Assembly (NCBI GenBank): GCA_027941995.1
Contig: CP115966.1
Location: 1,612,001 to 1,676,000 of the forward strand
Direction: 5' to 3'
Length of the DNA: 64,000 bases
Source of the DNA: Erythrobacteraceae bacterium WH01K
GTDB taxonomy: Bacteria; Pseudomonadota; Alphaproteobacteria; Sphingomonadales; Sphingomonadaceae
This document shows positions 10,177 through 19,865 of the stretch, in pieces; the stretch's first letter is position 1; each line of letters opens with the position of its first letter. The notes below the pieces were generated by a model. That model was not told the origin of the DNA. It made no database searches and saw only the letters and a program-made list of their open reading frames with translations. The position numbers and the translations under genes are program-made.

Positions 10177-10889
10177 CCGGTCTTGCCAGCGATACGGCGA
10201 TGGTCATGGCGGCCGGCATGGGCAAGCGGATGCGGCCCCTGACCGCTTCGCAGCCCAAACCGCTGGTGCGGGTCGCGGGTAAACCCCTGATCGATCATAC
10301 GCTGGACCGGCTGGGTGAAGCGGGCATCGCGAAGGCGGTCGTGAATGTCCACTATCTGGCCGACTCGCTGGAGGCGCATCTTGCCGAGCGGGAAGCGCCC
10401 GCCGTCACGATCTCGGACGAGCGCGCGGAACTGCTCGAGACGGGCGGCGGCATGGTGAAGGCGAAGGAACTGCTGCCAGATCCGTTCTTCTGCCTGAATT
10501 CCGACAATATCTGGCTCGACGGCCCGCAAAACGCCTTTGCCGATCTGTCGCAGAGATGGGACCCGGCCATCATGGATGCGCTGCTGCTGGTGGTGCCGCA
10601 TGCGCGCGCGCTCAACTTCAGCGGGGCAGGGGATTTCTATCTCGATCCGAAGGGCCGCGTTTCGCGGCGTAGAGCGGACCGTATTGCACCCTTCATCTAT
10701 ACCGGCATCCAGATCGTATCGCACCGCCTGCTTCGCGACAGCACGATAGAGAAATTCTCGACCAACATCCTGTGGAACCGCGCTCTGGAAGAAGGGCGGC
10801 TTTACGGCCTGCCATTCACCGGTACCTGGTTCGAAGTGGGGACGCCCCAGGCAATCCGCCCGACCGAGGATGCGCTGCAGCGTGGCTGA
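10173..10889 (+). CDS. murU: N-acetylmuramate 1-phosphate uridylyltransferase (MurU)
   Basis: Nucleotidyltransferase of 238 residues that makes UDP-MurNAc from MurNAc-1-phosphate and UTP, completing the recycling shunt begun by AmgK. The N-terminal signature MAAGMGKRMRPLT (residues 12-24) and the KPLVRVAGKPLI segment define the sugar-nucleotidyltransferase fold; FCLNSDNIW carries the metal-binding aspartate. Length matches MurU rather than the longer GlmU or GalU. The ATG at 10173 overlaps the amgK stop by four bases. This shunt is a known basis of intrinsic fosfomycin tolerance in other bacteria. Confidence 0.87.
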   Translation: MTGLASDTAMVMAAGMGKRMRPLTASQPKPLVRVAGKPLIDHTLDRLGEAGIAKAVVNVHYLADSLEAHLAEREAPAVTISDERAELLETGGGMVKAKELLPDPFFCLNSDNIWLDGPQNAFADLSQRWDPAIMDALLLVVPHARALNFSGAGDFYLDPKGRVSRRRADRIAPFIYTGIQIVSHRLLRDSTIEKFSTNILWNRALEEGRLYGLPFTGTWFEVGTPQAIRPTEDALQRG

Positions 10890-13869
10890 TCGCGCCGGGC
10901 CGGACGTCTACTCGATTGCGGCCCATCGCGGCTTCGCCGATGCCCTGGTCGCGGGCCTGCTGCCGCGATATGCGGAAGACGATTTCGGTCTGGCCCGGCT
11001 GACCCTGCTGCTGCCAAGCTCACGTGCCGCGCGCACGGTGACGGAGGCGTTCATCCGGCTGCTCGGCGAGACCGGCCAGCAGGGCATGCTGCTACCGCGC
11101 ATGGTCGTGGTCGGCGATCTCGACCTCGACGACACGCTGGGGCCGCTTCTCGATCCTCTGGACATGCCCGAGATCCCGCCTGCGATCGATCCGGTGCGCC
11201 GCCTGTTCGTACTGGCCGACATCCTGCGGGGCGAGATGGGCCGCGATGCCCCGCCTGCGCCCGCGCTGGTGAAGCTGGCGCGCGATTTCGGCCAGACGAT
11301 GGACCGCTTGCTGGTAGAGGAAGTGACGCCGGACGAATTGCTGTCCGACAGGGTGCTGCAATTGTTCGGCGATCTTGCCGGCCACTGGCAAAAAAGCCTG
11401 CACCGTTTCGCGGTCGTGCAACGCAAATGGCTGGCCGAGCTGGAGCGGCTCTGTGCAGTGGATGCCGGTACGCGGCGTAACCTGTTGTTCGATGCGGCGG
11501 CGCGTTCATGGCGCACCAATGCCCCCGAAACGCCCATCGTGGCAGCGGGTGTGACCAGCGCATCGCCGTCGCTGGCGAGGCTGCTGAAGGTCGTGAGCGA
11601 ATTACCTCAGGGAGCTGTGATCCTGCCCGATCTCGATCTCGGGATGGAGGACGAGGTATGGGATGAATTGGGCAGGGCCGGAGCCCGCCCGGCGCCGGAA
11701 GACGCCCCGTTTGCCAAGGGCGATGCAGCGACCCATCCGCAATATCATCTCAAGCTGCTGCTCAATCGCATGGGCGTGGCGCGGGGCGAAGTCCGGCACT
11801 GGCATCGCCGCGGCATGGGCGCTGCGCCGCCGGAGCGGAGCCATGCCATCGGGGCCCTGTTCCTGCCTCCGGAAGCCAGCATGCGCTGGGTCGACCTTCC
11901 CGCCGATCGCCGCCGCCTCTCGGGGGTGCGGCTGATGGAGAGCGCTTCTCCCGAAGCAGAGGCGCAGGCGATTGCGCTGCTGGCGCGGCAGGCGTTGGAA
12001 ACGCCGGAGAAACGGATCGCCATCGTCACCCCGGACCGTGCCCTCGCGCGGCGCTTGGTCCAGCATTTGCGGCGCTGGAATATCGAAGCCGACGACAGCG
12101 CCGGCCGCCCGCTGTCGCAAACACCCGCCGGGCGTCTGCTGCTTTTGCTGGCTGAGGTCGTTGCAGAGGATGCCGCGCCGGTGCCGCTTGTCGGCTTGCT
12201 CGGCCATCCGCTGGTCCGCCGGGGCGAGGAAAGGCGCGCGCATCTTGCGGCCCTCAGGGCCTTCGATCGCCGCCTTCGCGGACCGCGGCAGGCCCCGGGG
12301 CTCGAACCCCTGGACCCGGTTGCAGCGAAAGCCGGGGTGGCAGAATGGTGGAGCGACATCAAAACCGTTCTCCAGCCGCTGGTCGGTGCCGCGCAGGACA
12401 TGACCCTGTCGGACAGTCTCGACCTGCTGGTGGCGGCAGGCGAGGGGCTATGCGGCGAGGAGCTCTGGGCGCAGGAAGATGGACGGGCGCTTTCCACCTT
12501 CATCGAGGACTGGAGGCTGTGGTCGCGCGAAACCGGTTTCGTCATCGATCCGCGGGACCTTCATACGGTCCTGCTCGACGCGCTGGGAGAAATCGCCGTT
12601 CGCCCACCTTATGGCGGCCATCCCCGTATCGCGGTCTACGGCCTGCTGGAAGCGCGGATGAGCCGCGCCGACATGGTCGTGTGCGCCGGTCTCAACGAAG
12701 GTAGCTGGCCGGCGCGAACCGGCGCGGAGCCGCTTCTCGCACCGGCAGTGCTGCGCGCATTGGGCGTGCCATCGGCAGAGTTCCGCATCGGCCTGTCCGC
12801 CCACGACCTCGCCGGGGCGCTTGGCGCGCCGGAAGTCGTGCTCAGCCGGTCGCAGCGCGATGCGGACGGACCGGCCATCGCCTCGCGGTTCTGGCTACGG
12901 GTGAAGGCCCTGCTTGGCGGCGATCTGCGCGCGTCGCATGAAGAGACGCAAATTCCGCACATCGCCGAAGCGCTGGACAAGCCGGACGAGGTGACGCCGA
13001 CGACCCAGCCAAAACCCGTGCCGTCACACGCGCAGAGGCAGGTTCCGGTTTCCGTCACCGCGCTCGACCGGCTGCGGTCCGATCCCTACCAGTTCTATGC
13101 CGCGCAGATCTTGGGCCTGCGCGACTGGGACAGGCTGGATGCAGAGCCGACGCCTGCCTGGCAGGGCGAGCTGGCGCACGACATCCTCGAGCGCTGGCAT
13201 CTCGGAGAGGGCGAGATGCACGCCATCGCGCAGGAGCGGTTGCAGGAAATGAACGCCCATCCGCTGACGCGGCACCTGTGGGAGCCGCGCCTGCTGCGCG
13301 CTCTGGACTGGGTGCAGCAGACGCTGGATGCTGATGGCGAGCGCGAGCCTGTGCTGTTCGAACGGCGCGGCGAGATCACCTATCGCGGCGTCTCCATCAA
13401 TGGTCGCATCGACCGGCTGGACCGGTTGTCCGATGGCAGTTTTGCGGTCGTCGATTACAAGACGGGCAGCCCGCCATCGGGATCGCAGGTCGAGGCGGGC
13501 TATGCCCTCCAGTTGGGCACACTCGGCATCATGCTGGAAAAAGGCGGCTTCGAGGGGTTCGAAGGTTCTGCCGAAGCCTTCGAATACTGGTCGCTGGCGA
13601 AATCGAAGTCGAGCGAGACCGGGTTCGGCTATATCGAGACATCTCTCAAGACCGGCAACAAGCGCAGCGGCATCCCGCCGGAGGAGTTCCTGCCCAAGGC
13701 GCTGTCCTTCCTCGAGAATGCGCTGGACGACTACATTCTCGGTAGCGCCCCGTTCACGGCGCGCCTCAACCCCGACGCACCGGGATACGATACGTATGAC
13801 CAGCTCATGCGGCTGGAGGAATGGCTGGGTCGGGACCAGGACCAACCTGCCGGGGGAGAACGCGCATGA
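10882..13869 (+). CDS. addB: Double-strand-break repair protein AddB
   Basis: Non-motor subunit of the AddAB helicase-nuclease, the alphaproteobacterial equivalent of RecBCD, which resects double-strand ends for RecA. The ~995-residue product has a degenerate helicase-like body and a C-terminal PD-(D/E)XK nuclease domain (GRIDRLDRL ... AVVDYKTGSPPSG). The GTG at 10882 is preferred, giving VADRAGPDVYSIAAHRG and an 8-base overlap with murU. An ATG at 10870 would add four residues and cannot be excluded. The stop overlaps addA (ATGA). Confidence 0.92.
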   Translation: MADRAGPDVYSIAAHRGFADALVAGLLPRYAEDDFGLARLTLLLPSSRAARTVTEAFIRLLGETGQQGMLLPRMVVVGDLDLDDTLGPLLDPLDMPEIPPAIDPVRRLFVLADILRGEMGRDAPPAPALVKLARDFGQTMDRLLVEEVTPDELLSDRVLQLFGDLAGHWQKSLHRFAVVQRKWLAELERLCAVDAGTRRNLLFDAAARSWRTNAPETPIVAAGVTSASPSLARLLKVVSELPQGAVILPDLDLGMEDEVWDELGRAGARPAPEDAPFAKGDAATHPQYHLKLLLNRMGVARGEVRHWHRRGMGAAPPERSHAIGALFLPPEASMRWVDLPADRRRLSGVRLMESASPEAEAQAIALLARQALETPEKRIAIVTPDRALARRLVQHLRRWNIEADDSAGRPLSQTPAGRLLLLLAEVVAEDAAPVPLVGLLGHPLVRRGEERRAHLAALRAFDRRLRGPRQAPGLEPLDPVAAKAGVAEWWSDIKTVLQPLVGAAQDMTLSDSLDLLVAAGEGLCGEELWAQEDGRALSTFIEDWRLWSRETGFVIDPRDLHTVLLDALGEIAVRPPYGGHPRIAVYGLLEARMSRADMVVCAGLNEGSWPARTGAEPLLAPAVLRALGVPSAEFRIGLSAHDLAGALGAPEVVLSRSQRDADGPAIASRFWLRVKALLGGDLRASHEETQIPHIAEALDKPDEVTPTTQPKPVPSHAQRQVPVSVTALDRLRSDPYQFYAAQILGLRDWDRLDAEPTPAWQGELAHDILERWHLGEGEMHAIAQERLQEMNAHPLTRHLWEPRLLRALDWVQQTLDADGEREPVLFERRGEITYRGVSINGRIDRLDRLSDGSFAVVDYKTGSPPSGSQVEAGYALQLGTLGIMLEKGGFEGFEGSAEAFEYWSLAKSKSSETGFGYIETSLKTGNKRSGIPPEEFLPKALSFLENALDDYILGSAPFTARLNPDAPGYDTYDQLMRLEEWLGRDQDQPAGGERA

Positions 13870-16800
13870 GCGGCGAAGTCCATGCGCTGAAGGGCGCGCA
13901 GGCCGATGCGGTGAACCCGGGGGACAGCGTATGGCTGTCGGCCAGCGCCGGGACCGGCAAGACACAGGTACTGTCCGCCCGCGTCCTGCGCCTGCTGCTG
14001 CAAGAGGATTGCCGTCCGGAAACCTTGCTCTGCCTGACATTCACCAAGGCGGGTGCGGCCGAGATGGCGACCCGGGTGAACGACGTGCTGGCGCGCTGGG
14101 TCCGGCTGGACGAGGTGAAGCTGGCGGGGGAGCTCAGCGCCATCGGCGCACCGACCGACAGGGAAACGCTTCGGCGCGCGCGGACCCTGTTTGCGCAGGT
14201 GCTCGATTGCCCGGGCGGCGGCCTGCGGATCGATACGATCCATGCCTTCTCGCAATATCTCCTAGCGGCGTTCCCCGAAGAGGCGGACCTCCTGCCCGGC
14301 ACCCGGGCCATGGAAGACCGCGACCGCGTCCTGCTTTCCCGCGAGGTCCTGACCCGTGTGATCGCCGACGGCACCGACGCAGAAAGGGATGCGCTGGCCG
14401 ATCTCAGCGTGCGTCTCGGCCCCGACGGAGCGCTGGGCTGGCTGATGCAATGCGCAGCTGCACGCGAGGCCTGGTTCGGCCCTGCCGCATGGCAACCGCC
14501 GATGCGAGGGAGGCTGCTCCAGCTGTTCGGCCTTCCGGCGGATATCGATGAAACGGCCATAGCCGATTTGTGCAGCGACGAGCGGTTCGACATCGCCTCC
14601 CTGCTTCGTTGCAGGCAGACCCTGGCGGACTGGGATACGAAGACTGGGCGCGAGGCGACCGAGTTCATCGACGGCTGGCTGTCGTCCGCCAGCGCCGATC
14701 GCTATCGCACGCTCGACGGTTTTGCCGGAACGCTGTTCACGATGACCGGCACGCCGAAGGGCCTGTCCAACATTCTGAAGCGCGATCCCGACTATGCCGA
14801 ACCGGTCGAGCGCGTTCGGGAAAATCTTGCCGCGATTGAGCAACAGGCGCGCTTGCTGGCGCTGGCCGAATGGCTGGCGCCCGCCCTCGCGCTGGGGCGC
14901 TCGTTTGCCCTCGCGTGGGAAGAGGCGAAGACCCGTGAAGGTCTGATCGACTTCGACGACCAGATCCGACGCGCTGCGCAATTGCTGTCCGACAAGGATA
15001 TGGCCGGCTGGATCCGATACAAGCTCGATCGCCAGTTCGATCATATCCTGGTGGACGAGGCACAGGACACGAATGCAGCCCAGTGGTCGATTATCGACGC
15101 CCTGACGGAAGATTTCTTCACCGGTATCGGCCAGCAGGGCGACAAGCTGCGCACCATTTTCGTGGTCGGCGATTACAAGCAGGCGATCTTCCGCTTCCAG
15201 GGAACCAGCCCGGAAAACTTCGCCATCGCGAAACAGGCCTACGCGACCCGAATTGCCGAGGCAGCAGCGGCCGCTCGCGAGTTTGCGCGCGAAAATCGCA
15301 GCGCGCCGCCACTGGCCCTGCGCGATCTCCAGGACCTCGACCTCGATCGCAGCTTCCGGACCACGCAGCCTGTTCTCGATTTCGTGGACGAGGCGGTGGA
15401 AGCGATTGGGTGGGAGCAGCTGGGGCTGAAAGAGCCGCCTTCGAAACATCGCGGCGCACCGCAGGCGGGCTATGTCGAATTGTGGCGGCCGGTCAGCGCG
15501 AAGGAGGAGGACAGGCAGGACGAGGGCGAACAGGCCGACGATAGCTGGTTGCCCGGACCCGAACGCCGCATGGCCGACCGGATCGCGGCACAAATTCGCG
15601 AATGGCTCGACGAAGGGCACCCGCTTGCAAAGGGGAGCGAGCGCATGGCGGGTCCGGGCGACATCATGGTGCTGGTTCGGAAGCGCAAGGAACTGGCCGG
15701 CCTTGTCGTTGCCCGTCTTCATGCAGCCGGCGTGCCGGTTGCAGGGGTGGACCGGCTGAGGCTGGGTGCACCGCTGGTCGTGAAGGACCTCGTCGCGGCG
15801 CTGCGTTTCGGGGTGAACCCGCTTGACGATCTCAACCTGGCCCATGTCCTCGTTTCCCCGCTTGGCGGTTGGACGCAGGACGACCTGCTGCGCCATGGCT
15901 ATCGTCCGCGCGGCGTCGCCCTGTGGGACCACTTGCGCCGTTCGGAAGACCGGCTGGTAGTCGCCTCTGTCGCGAAATTGCGCGATCTTCTTGCCAGGAT
16001 GGATTTCGAACCGCCGGAAGCGCTGCTGCACTGGATGCTGGCAGGGCCGTGGAACGGGCGGCGCAAGCTGGTCGGCAGGCTGGGCAGCGAAGCGAACGAC
16101 CCGATAGACGAACTGGTCAACGCAGCTTTCGCCTATTCCGCGGCGCACGTGGCCAGCACAGCGGGCTTCCTCCAATGGTTCGACGCGGGCGAGGGCGAGG
16201 TCAAGCGCGAGGCTGGTGGCAGCGGCGGCCTCGTCCGCGTCATGACGGTGCACGGTTCGAAAGGATTGCAGGCTCCCATAGTCATTCTTGCCGATGCTAC
16301 CGGTAATCCGCACGCATCGCGCCATTCGGGCCTGTCGCTGGCCGCCGATGATACCGGCGATGCCCGGCTTCCGCTTCCCCCGATCGGGAAGGACGACCGG
16401 CTCGGCCCGCTCGCCGAAGAGGACGAGAGGCGGAAGAAAGAGGAATTGGAGGAGCACTGGCGCCTGCTCTACGTCGCAATGACCCGCGCCGAAGAAGCGC
16501 TGTATGTCGGCGGTGCGCTGGGGCTGAGGGAGGACGAGCCGAACGAGGATAGCTGGTACGCCCGCCTTGCGCCGCTGGTGGATGGCACGTTCTATGAAGA
16601 CCCGATCTGGGGCGGAACCGCGGGCTATGGCATGATGCCCGAGGTGGAACCGCAGCCGGTCGGTGCACCGAACGCGGGCGCCGGGCTGATTGAAATGCCC
16701 GAATGGGCGACCCGGCCGATCGGTCCCGAACCGCGTCCGCCCCGTCCGCTCGCACCGTCTTCCGCCGGGGACGACCGCGGGGCCGACCCGCCGCTTCCGC

Positions 16801-17375
16801 CGGAAGTCGCGGCACAGGCCGCGCGGCGCGGAACCGTCATTCATGGCTTGCTGGAAAGACTGCCCGACATGGCGAGGGAAAAACGCGCGGAGGCGGGGCA
16901 GCGCTGGCTTGCCCGGCAGGCCGCCGACTTCGACGAGGAAGCACGTGGAGGGATGTTGCAAGCTGCCCTGTCCGTCCTGGACGAGGCAGGCTTTGCCGAC
17001 CTGTTCACCCAGCGCTCGCTTGCGGAAGTGCCGCTGACGGCCGTTGTCAGTGGGCAGGTGATCAGCGGCACGGCGGATCGCCTGCTGGTGACGCCCGGCC
17101 GTGTCCTGGTGGTCGATTACAAGACCGCGCGCCGCCCGCCGGAACGTCTCGAGGATATTTCACGGTCGATCTTGTCGCAGATGGCAGCCTATGTCGCGGT
17201 GCTGGAAGCGATCTATCCCGGCCGGACGGTAGAGGCCGCTGTCCTCTTCACCCAGACGCCGCAATTGTTGGTCCTTCCGGATGACGTTCTCGCCCCGCAC
17301 AAAGCCGCGTTGCAGGGGCAGCAGGAAAGGTTTGCAGGGCCGGGCGTTGATGAGGCGCAGGCACCGCCTAGGTAG
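13866..17375 (+). CDS. addA: Double-strand-break repair helicase-nuclease AddA
   Basis: UvrD-like SF1 helicase and nuclease, 1169 residues, partner of AddB. Walker A SAGTGKT is at residues 27-33. The Walker B HILVDEAQDTNAAQW, the motif V block RVMTVHGSKGLQAPIV and motif VI LLYVAMTRAEEALYV follow. The C-terminal RecB-type nuclease core reads GTADRLLV....VLVVDYKTARRPPE. The ATG at 13866 overlaps the addB stop, so AddA and AddB are made in a coupled fashion. Confidence 0.95.
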   Translation: MSGEVHALKGAQADAVNPGDSVWLSASAGTGKTQVLSARVLRLLLQEDCRPETLLCLTFTKAGAAEMATRVNDVLARWVRLDEVKLAGELSAIGAPTDRETLRRARTLFAQVLDCPGGGLRIDTIHAFSQYLLAAFPEEADLLPGTRAMEDRDRVLLSREVLTRVIADGTDAERDALADLSVRLGPDGALGWLMQCAAAREAWFGPAAWQPPMRGRLLQLFGLPADIDETAIADLCSDERFDIASLLRCRQTLADWDTKTGREATEFIDGWLSSASADRYRTLDGFAGTLFTMTGTPKGLSNILKRDPDYAEPVERVRENLAAIEQQARLLALAEWLAPALALGRSFALAWEEAKTREGLIDFDDQIRRAAQLLSDKDMAGWIRYKLDRQFDHILVDEAQDTNAAQWSIIDALTEDFFTGIGQQGDKLRTIFVVGDYKQAIFRFQGTSPENFAIAKQAYATRIAEAAAAAREFARENRSAPPLALRDLQDLDLDRSFRTTQPVLDFVDEAVEAIGWEQLGLKEPPSKHRGAPQAGYVELWRPVSAKEEDRQDEGEQADDSWLPGPERRMADRIAAQIREWLDEGHPLAKGSERMAGPGDIMVLVRKRKELAGLVVARLHAAGVPVAGVDRLRLGAPLVVKDLVAALRFGVNPLDDLNLAHVLVSPLGGWTQDDLLRHGYRPRGVALWDHLRRSEDRLVVASVAKLRDLLARMDFEPPEALLHWMLAGPWNGRRKLVGRLGSEANDPIDELVNAAFAYSAAHVASTAGFLQWFDAGEGEVKREAGGSGGLVRVMTVHGSKGLQAPIVILADATGNPHASRHSGLSLAADDTGDARLPLPPIGKDDRLGPLAEEDERRKKEELEEHWRLLYVAMTRAEEALYVGGALGLREDEPNEDSWYARLAPLVDGTFYEDPIWGGTAGYGMMPEVEPQPVGAPNAGAGLIEMPEWATRPIGPEPRPPRPLAPSSAGDDRGADPPLPPEVAAQAARRGTVIHGLLERLPDMAREKRAEAGQRWLARQAADFDEEARGGMLQAALSVLDEAGFADLFTQRSLAEVPLTAVVSGQVISGTADRLLVTPGRVLVVDYKTARRPPERLEDISRSILSQMAAYVAVLEAIYPGRTVEAAVLFTQTPQLLVLPDDVLAPHKAALQGQQERFAGPGVDEAQAPPR

Positions 17376-17401
17376 GGTGCAACACTGATTGGAGATTCCC
17401 C

Positions 17402-17722
17402 ATGGCAACCACCGCCGTAACCGATGCAAGTTTCAAGTCCGACGTCCTTGAAAGCGACACGCCCGTGCTGGTCGATTTTTGGGCCGAATGGTGCGGCCCG
17501 TGCAAGATGATCGGCCCCTCGCTGGAGGAAATCAGCGACGAACTGGGTGATCGGATCAAGATTACGAAGTTGGACATCATGGAAAACACCGACACGCCCA
17601 GCCAGCTCGGCGTGCGCGGCATTCCTTATCTCGCGCTCTACAAGGGCGGCGAGAAGGTGGCCGAAATGACCGGAGCCGCGCCGAAGAGCCAGCTGAAGTC
17701 CTGGATCGAAGAGCAGCTGTAA
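17402..17722 (+). CDS. trxA: Thioredoxin 1
   Basis: General protein disulfide reductase, 106 residues, full length for the family. The active site WCGPCK is at residues 30-35, with the conserved cis-proline region RGIPYLALYKGG later. GGAGA precedes the ATG. It follows addA by 26 bp on the same strand, a neighbourhood that recurs in alphaproteobacteria; it may be transcribed with the upstream operon or from its own promoter. It converges on the IMPase-family gene. Confidence 0.96.
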   Translation: MATTAVTDASFKSDVLESDTPVLVDFWAEWCGPCKMIGPSLEEISDELGDRIKITKLDIMENTDTPSQLGVRGIPYLALYKGGEKVAEMTGAAPKSQLKSWIEEQL

Positions 17723-17729
17723 GGTTCTC

Positions 17730-18545
17730 TTACCGGGTCCCTTCACGCAGCTTTGCGACGAAGGCGTCCCACATCTCCGGTGACGATGCACCGACGAGCC
17801 CGGCTTTCCGGCCGGCTTTGTCGGTGTCGTCCACACGGTAAGCCGATCCGTCGCCCCGGGCCGCCTTTCCTCCGGCTTCATTCAGGAACAGTACGCCAGC
17901 GGCATGGTCCCACGGCAAAGTCCGTTTGAAGCTGGAGACGTCGTTCTGCCCCAGCGCCAGACGCGGATATTGTTCTGCCGCGCAGCGGGGTATCTCGACC
18001 ATTTCGTAATGCGGCGCCACCTTGCGCTTGGCAAACTCCTGCTGCTCCGGCGTCAGGAACATCATCGACATGGCGGCGACGGGTTTGTCCCGTCCAGCAG
18101 GCCGGGCATGGATCCGTTCCCCATCGACGAAGGCGCCAGAGCCGCTATGCGCATGGCAGAACCGGCCTGTCAGGCAGTCCAGGATCCAGCCAGAGCGGCA
18201 CAATCCGCCCTCGCTGCGAGCGATGATGATGCCGAAGGGCGGCTGGCCGTGAGCGAAATTGTGTGTTCCGTCGATAGGATCGATGATCCAGCAATCGCCG
18301 GACAGCGCATCCATGATGGACGGGTCGGCGTGAACGGCTTCCTCGCCGACAATGGCGGGACCGGCATCGATTGCCGCAAGGCCCTCTGCCAACATGATTT
18401 CCGCCTCGCGGTCGGCAATCGTGACGAGGTCGTCGGCCGCCTTTTCGACGATCTGGCTGTCCGACAGGTTGCGATAGCGCGGCAGGATGACCTGCTCGGT
18501 CACGCGGCGCATCAGCGCCTCTATCTGGGCGTCCAAGGCGCTCAC
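17730..18545 (-). CDS. Inositol-monophosphatase-family phosphatase
   Basis: Metal-dependent sugar-phosphate phosphatase of 271 residues. Metal-binding motifs of the IMPase fold are clear: GEEAV (first acidic site), WIIDPIDGTHNFAHG and PWDHAAGVLFLNEAGG. Members act on inositol phosphate, histidinol phosphate or 3'-phosphoadenosine phosphates, and the substrate cannot be decided here. The start is taken as GTG 18545, which overlaps the argJ stop (GTGA); the longer upstream reading lies inside argJ. Coupling to argJ makes a histidinol-phosphatase or other amino-acid role conceivable but unproven. A second family member (suhB) lies at 63128. Confidence 0.85.
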   Translation of the reverse strand: MSALDAQIEALMRRVTEQVILPRYRNLSDSQIVEKAADDLVTIADREAEIMLAEGLAAIDAGPAIVGEEAVHADPSIMDALSGDCWIIDPIDGTHNFAHGQPPFGIIIARSEGGLCRSGWILDCLTGRFCHAHSGSGAFVDGERIHARPAGRDKPVAAMSMMFLTPEQQEFAKRKVAPHYEMVEIPRCAAEQYPRLALGQNDVSSFKRTLPWDHAAGVLFLNEAGGKAARGDGSAYRVDDTDKAGRKAGLVGASSPEMWDAFVAKLREGTR

Positions 18546-19768
18546 GAGCGATAGTCGGCGTTGATGGCGATGTAGCCGTTGGTGAGATCGCACGTCCAGA
18601 CGGTGGACCGGCCATCACCGATGCCCAGATCGACTTCGACCGTGATCTCGTCGCCCTTCAGGTGCCGCGCCAGGGGCGTCTCGTCGAAGTCGTCGACCGG
18701 CTGGCCATTACGGGCAGCCCAGTGGCCCCCGAACCCGATCGACAGCTTGTCGCGGTCCGCCGGTTCGCCCGCCTTTCCGACAGCCATGACCACGCGGCCC
18801 CAATTGGCATCCTCGCCGGCAATCGCAGTCTTGACGAGCGGCGAATTGGCAATCGAGAGCCCGACTATGCGCGCGCTCTCGTCGCTGCTGGCACCTGTGA
18901 CCGAGATCGCGATGAATTTCGACGCCCCTTCGCCGTCTCGCACGACGGCCTGCGCCATGTCGCGGCATACCGCTTCCAGTGCGGCGACGAAGGCATCTGC
19001 GCCTGCATCCTCCCAGCCGGCAATCGTGGCATTTCCCGCCTTGCCGGTGGCATACACCATGACCGTATCGCTGGTGGACGTGTCGCCGTCGACCGTGATG
19101 CAGGAATAGGTGCGCGAATTGATGGCTTCCAGCGCCTGTTGCAGGAAGGCCGGGGCGACTGCCGCGTCGGTAAAGACATATCCCAGCATCGTCGCCATGT
19201 CGGGAGCGATCATCCCGCTGCCCTTGATGATCCCGCACAGTTCCACGCGGGCTTCGCCAATCATCGCGGACGCATGCGATCCCTTCGCAAATGTATCGGT
19301 GGTCGAAATCGCGAGCGCCGCGTCTTCCCAGCTGCACGGAGGCGCATCGAAGACCGCCTCGAGACCGGCGTCCGCCACGTCGATAGGGAGGGGAACGCCG
19401 ATGACCCCGGTGGAAGACACGAACACTTGTTCGGCGGCGCAGCCGAGGTGGGTGGCGACCTTCGCGGCGATCCGCTCCACCGCTTCGCGGCCCCTGTATC
19501 CGGTGAAGGCGTTGGAATTGCCCGCATTCACGATCAGGGCCCGCGCGGCCCCTTGCGCGACCTGTGCACGGCCCAGTTCCACCTCGGTGGATGCGCAGGC
19601 GCTTTTCGTAAAGACCCCTGCAACGCTGGTCCCTTCGGCCAGTTCGGCAAAGGTCAGGTCGGCACGGTCCCAGTCCTTGTACCCCGCACGCACGGTGCGC
19701 AGCGTCACCCCGCCGATCGGCAGCATATCGGGGAAGGGAAGGGCGAGCGGGGAGCGTTCCAGGTCCAT
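18542..19768 (-). CDS. argJ: Bifunctional ornithine acetyltransferase / N-acetylglutamate synthase ArgJ
   Basis: Recycles the acetyl group from N-acetylornithine to glutamate in arginine biosynthesis. The 408-residue precursor is self-cleaved at the conserved ATML site: MATMLGY is at residues 191-197, with Thr193 becoming the N-terminal nucleophile of the beta chain. The oxyanion-hole region SSTGVIG (119-125) and N-terminal motifs (GVFTKSACAS, NAGNSNAFTG) are intact. Whether it is mono- or bifunctional cannot be read from sequence alone. It is followed by the overlapping IMPase-family gene and is divergent from a small secreted protein and secA. Confidence 0.95.
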   Translation of the reverse strand: MDLERSPLALPFPDMLPIGGVTLRTVRAGYKDWDRADLTFAELAEGTSVAGVFTKSACASTEVELGRAQVAQGAARALIVNAGNSNAFTGYRGREAVERIAAKVATHLGCAAEQVFVSSTGVIGVPLPIDVADAGLEAVFDAPPCSWEDAALAISTTDTFAKGSHASAMIGEARVELCGIIKGSGMIAPDMATMLGYVFTDAAVAPAFLQQALEAINSRTYSCITVDGDTSTSDTVMVYATGKAGNATIAGWEDAGADAFVAALEAVCRDMAQAVVRDGEGASKFIAISVTGASSDESARIVGLSIANSPLVKTAIAGEDANWGRVVMAVGKAGEPADRDKLSIGFGGHWAARNGQPVDDFDETPLARHLKGDEITVEVDLGIGDGRSTVWTCDLTNGYIAINADYRS

Positions 19769-19865
19769 GATGCAGCCGCGTTATGCCAGCCGTGGCCAAG
19801 TTTCCAGAGCGCAGGCGGCATGACACATGGACTTGCAACCATTCCATGCCTATCTGGACCGCACC

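Noticed and set aside
14262-16961. An 899-codon minus-strand open frame antisense to addA
   Set aside because: A shadow of addA; no domain, and addA is complete and in an overlapping operon.
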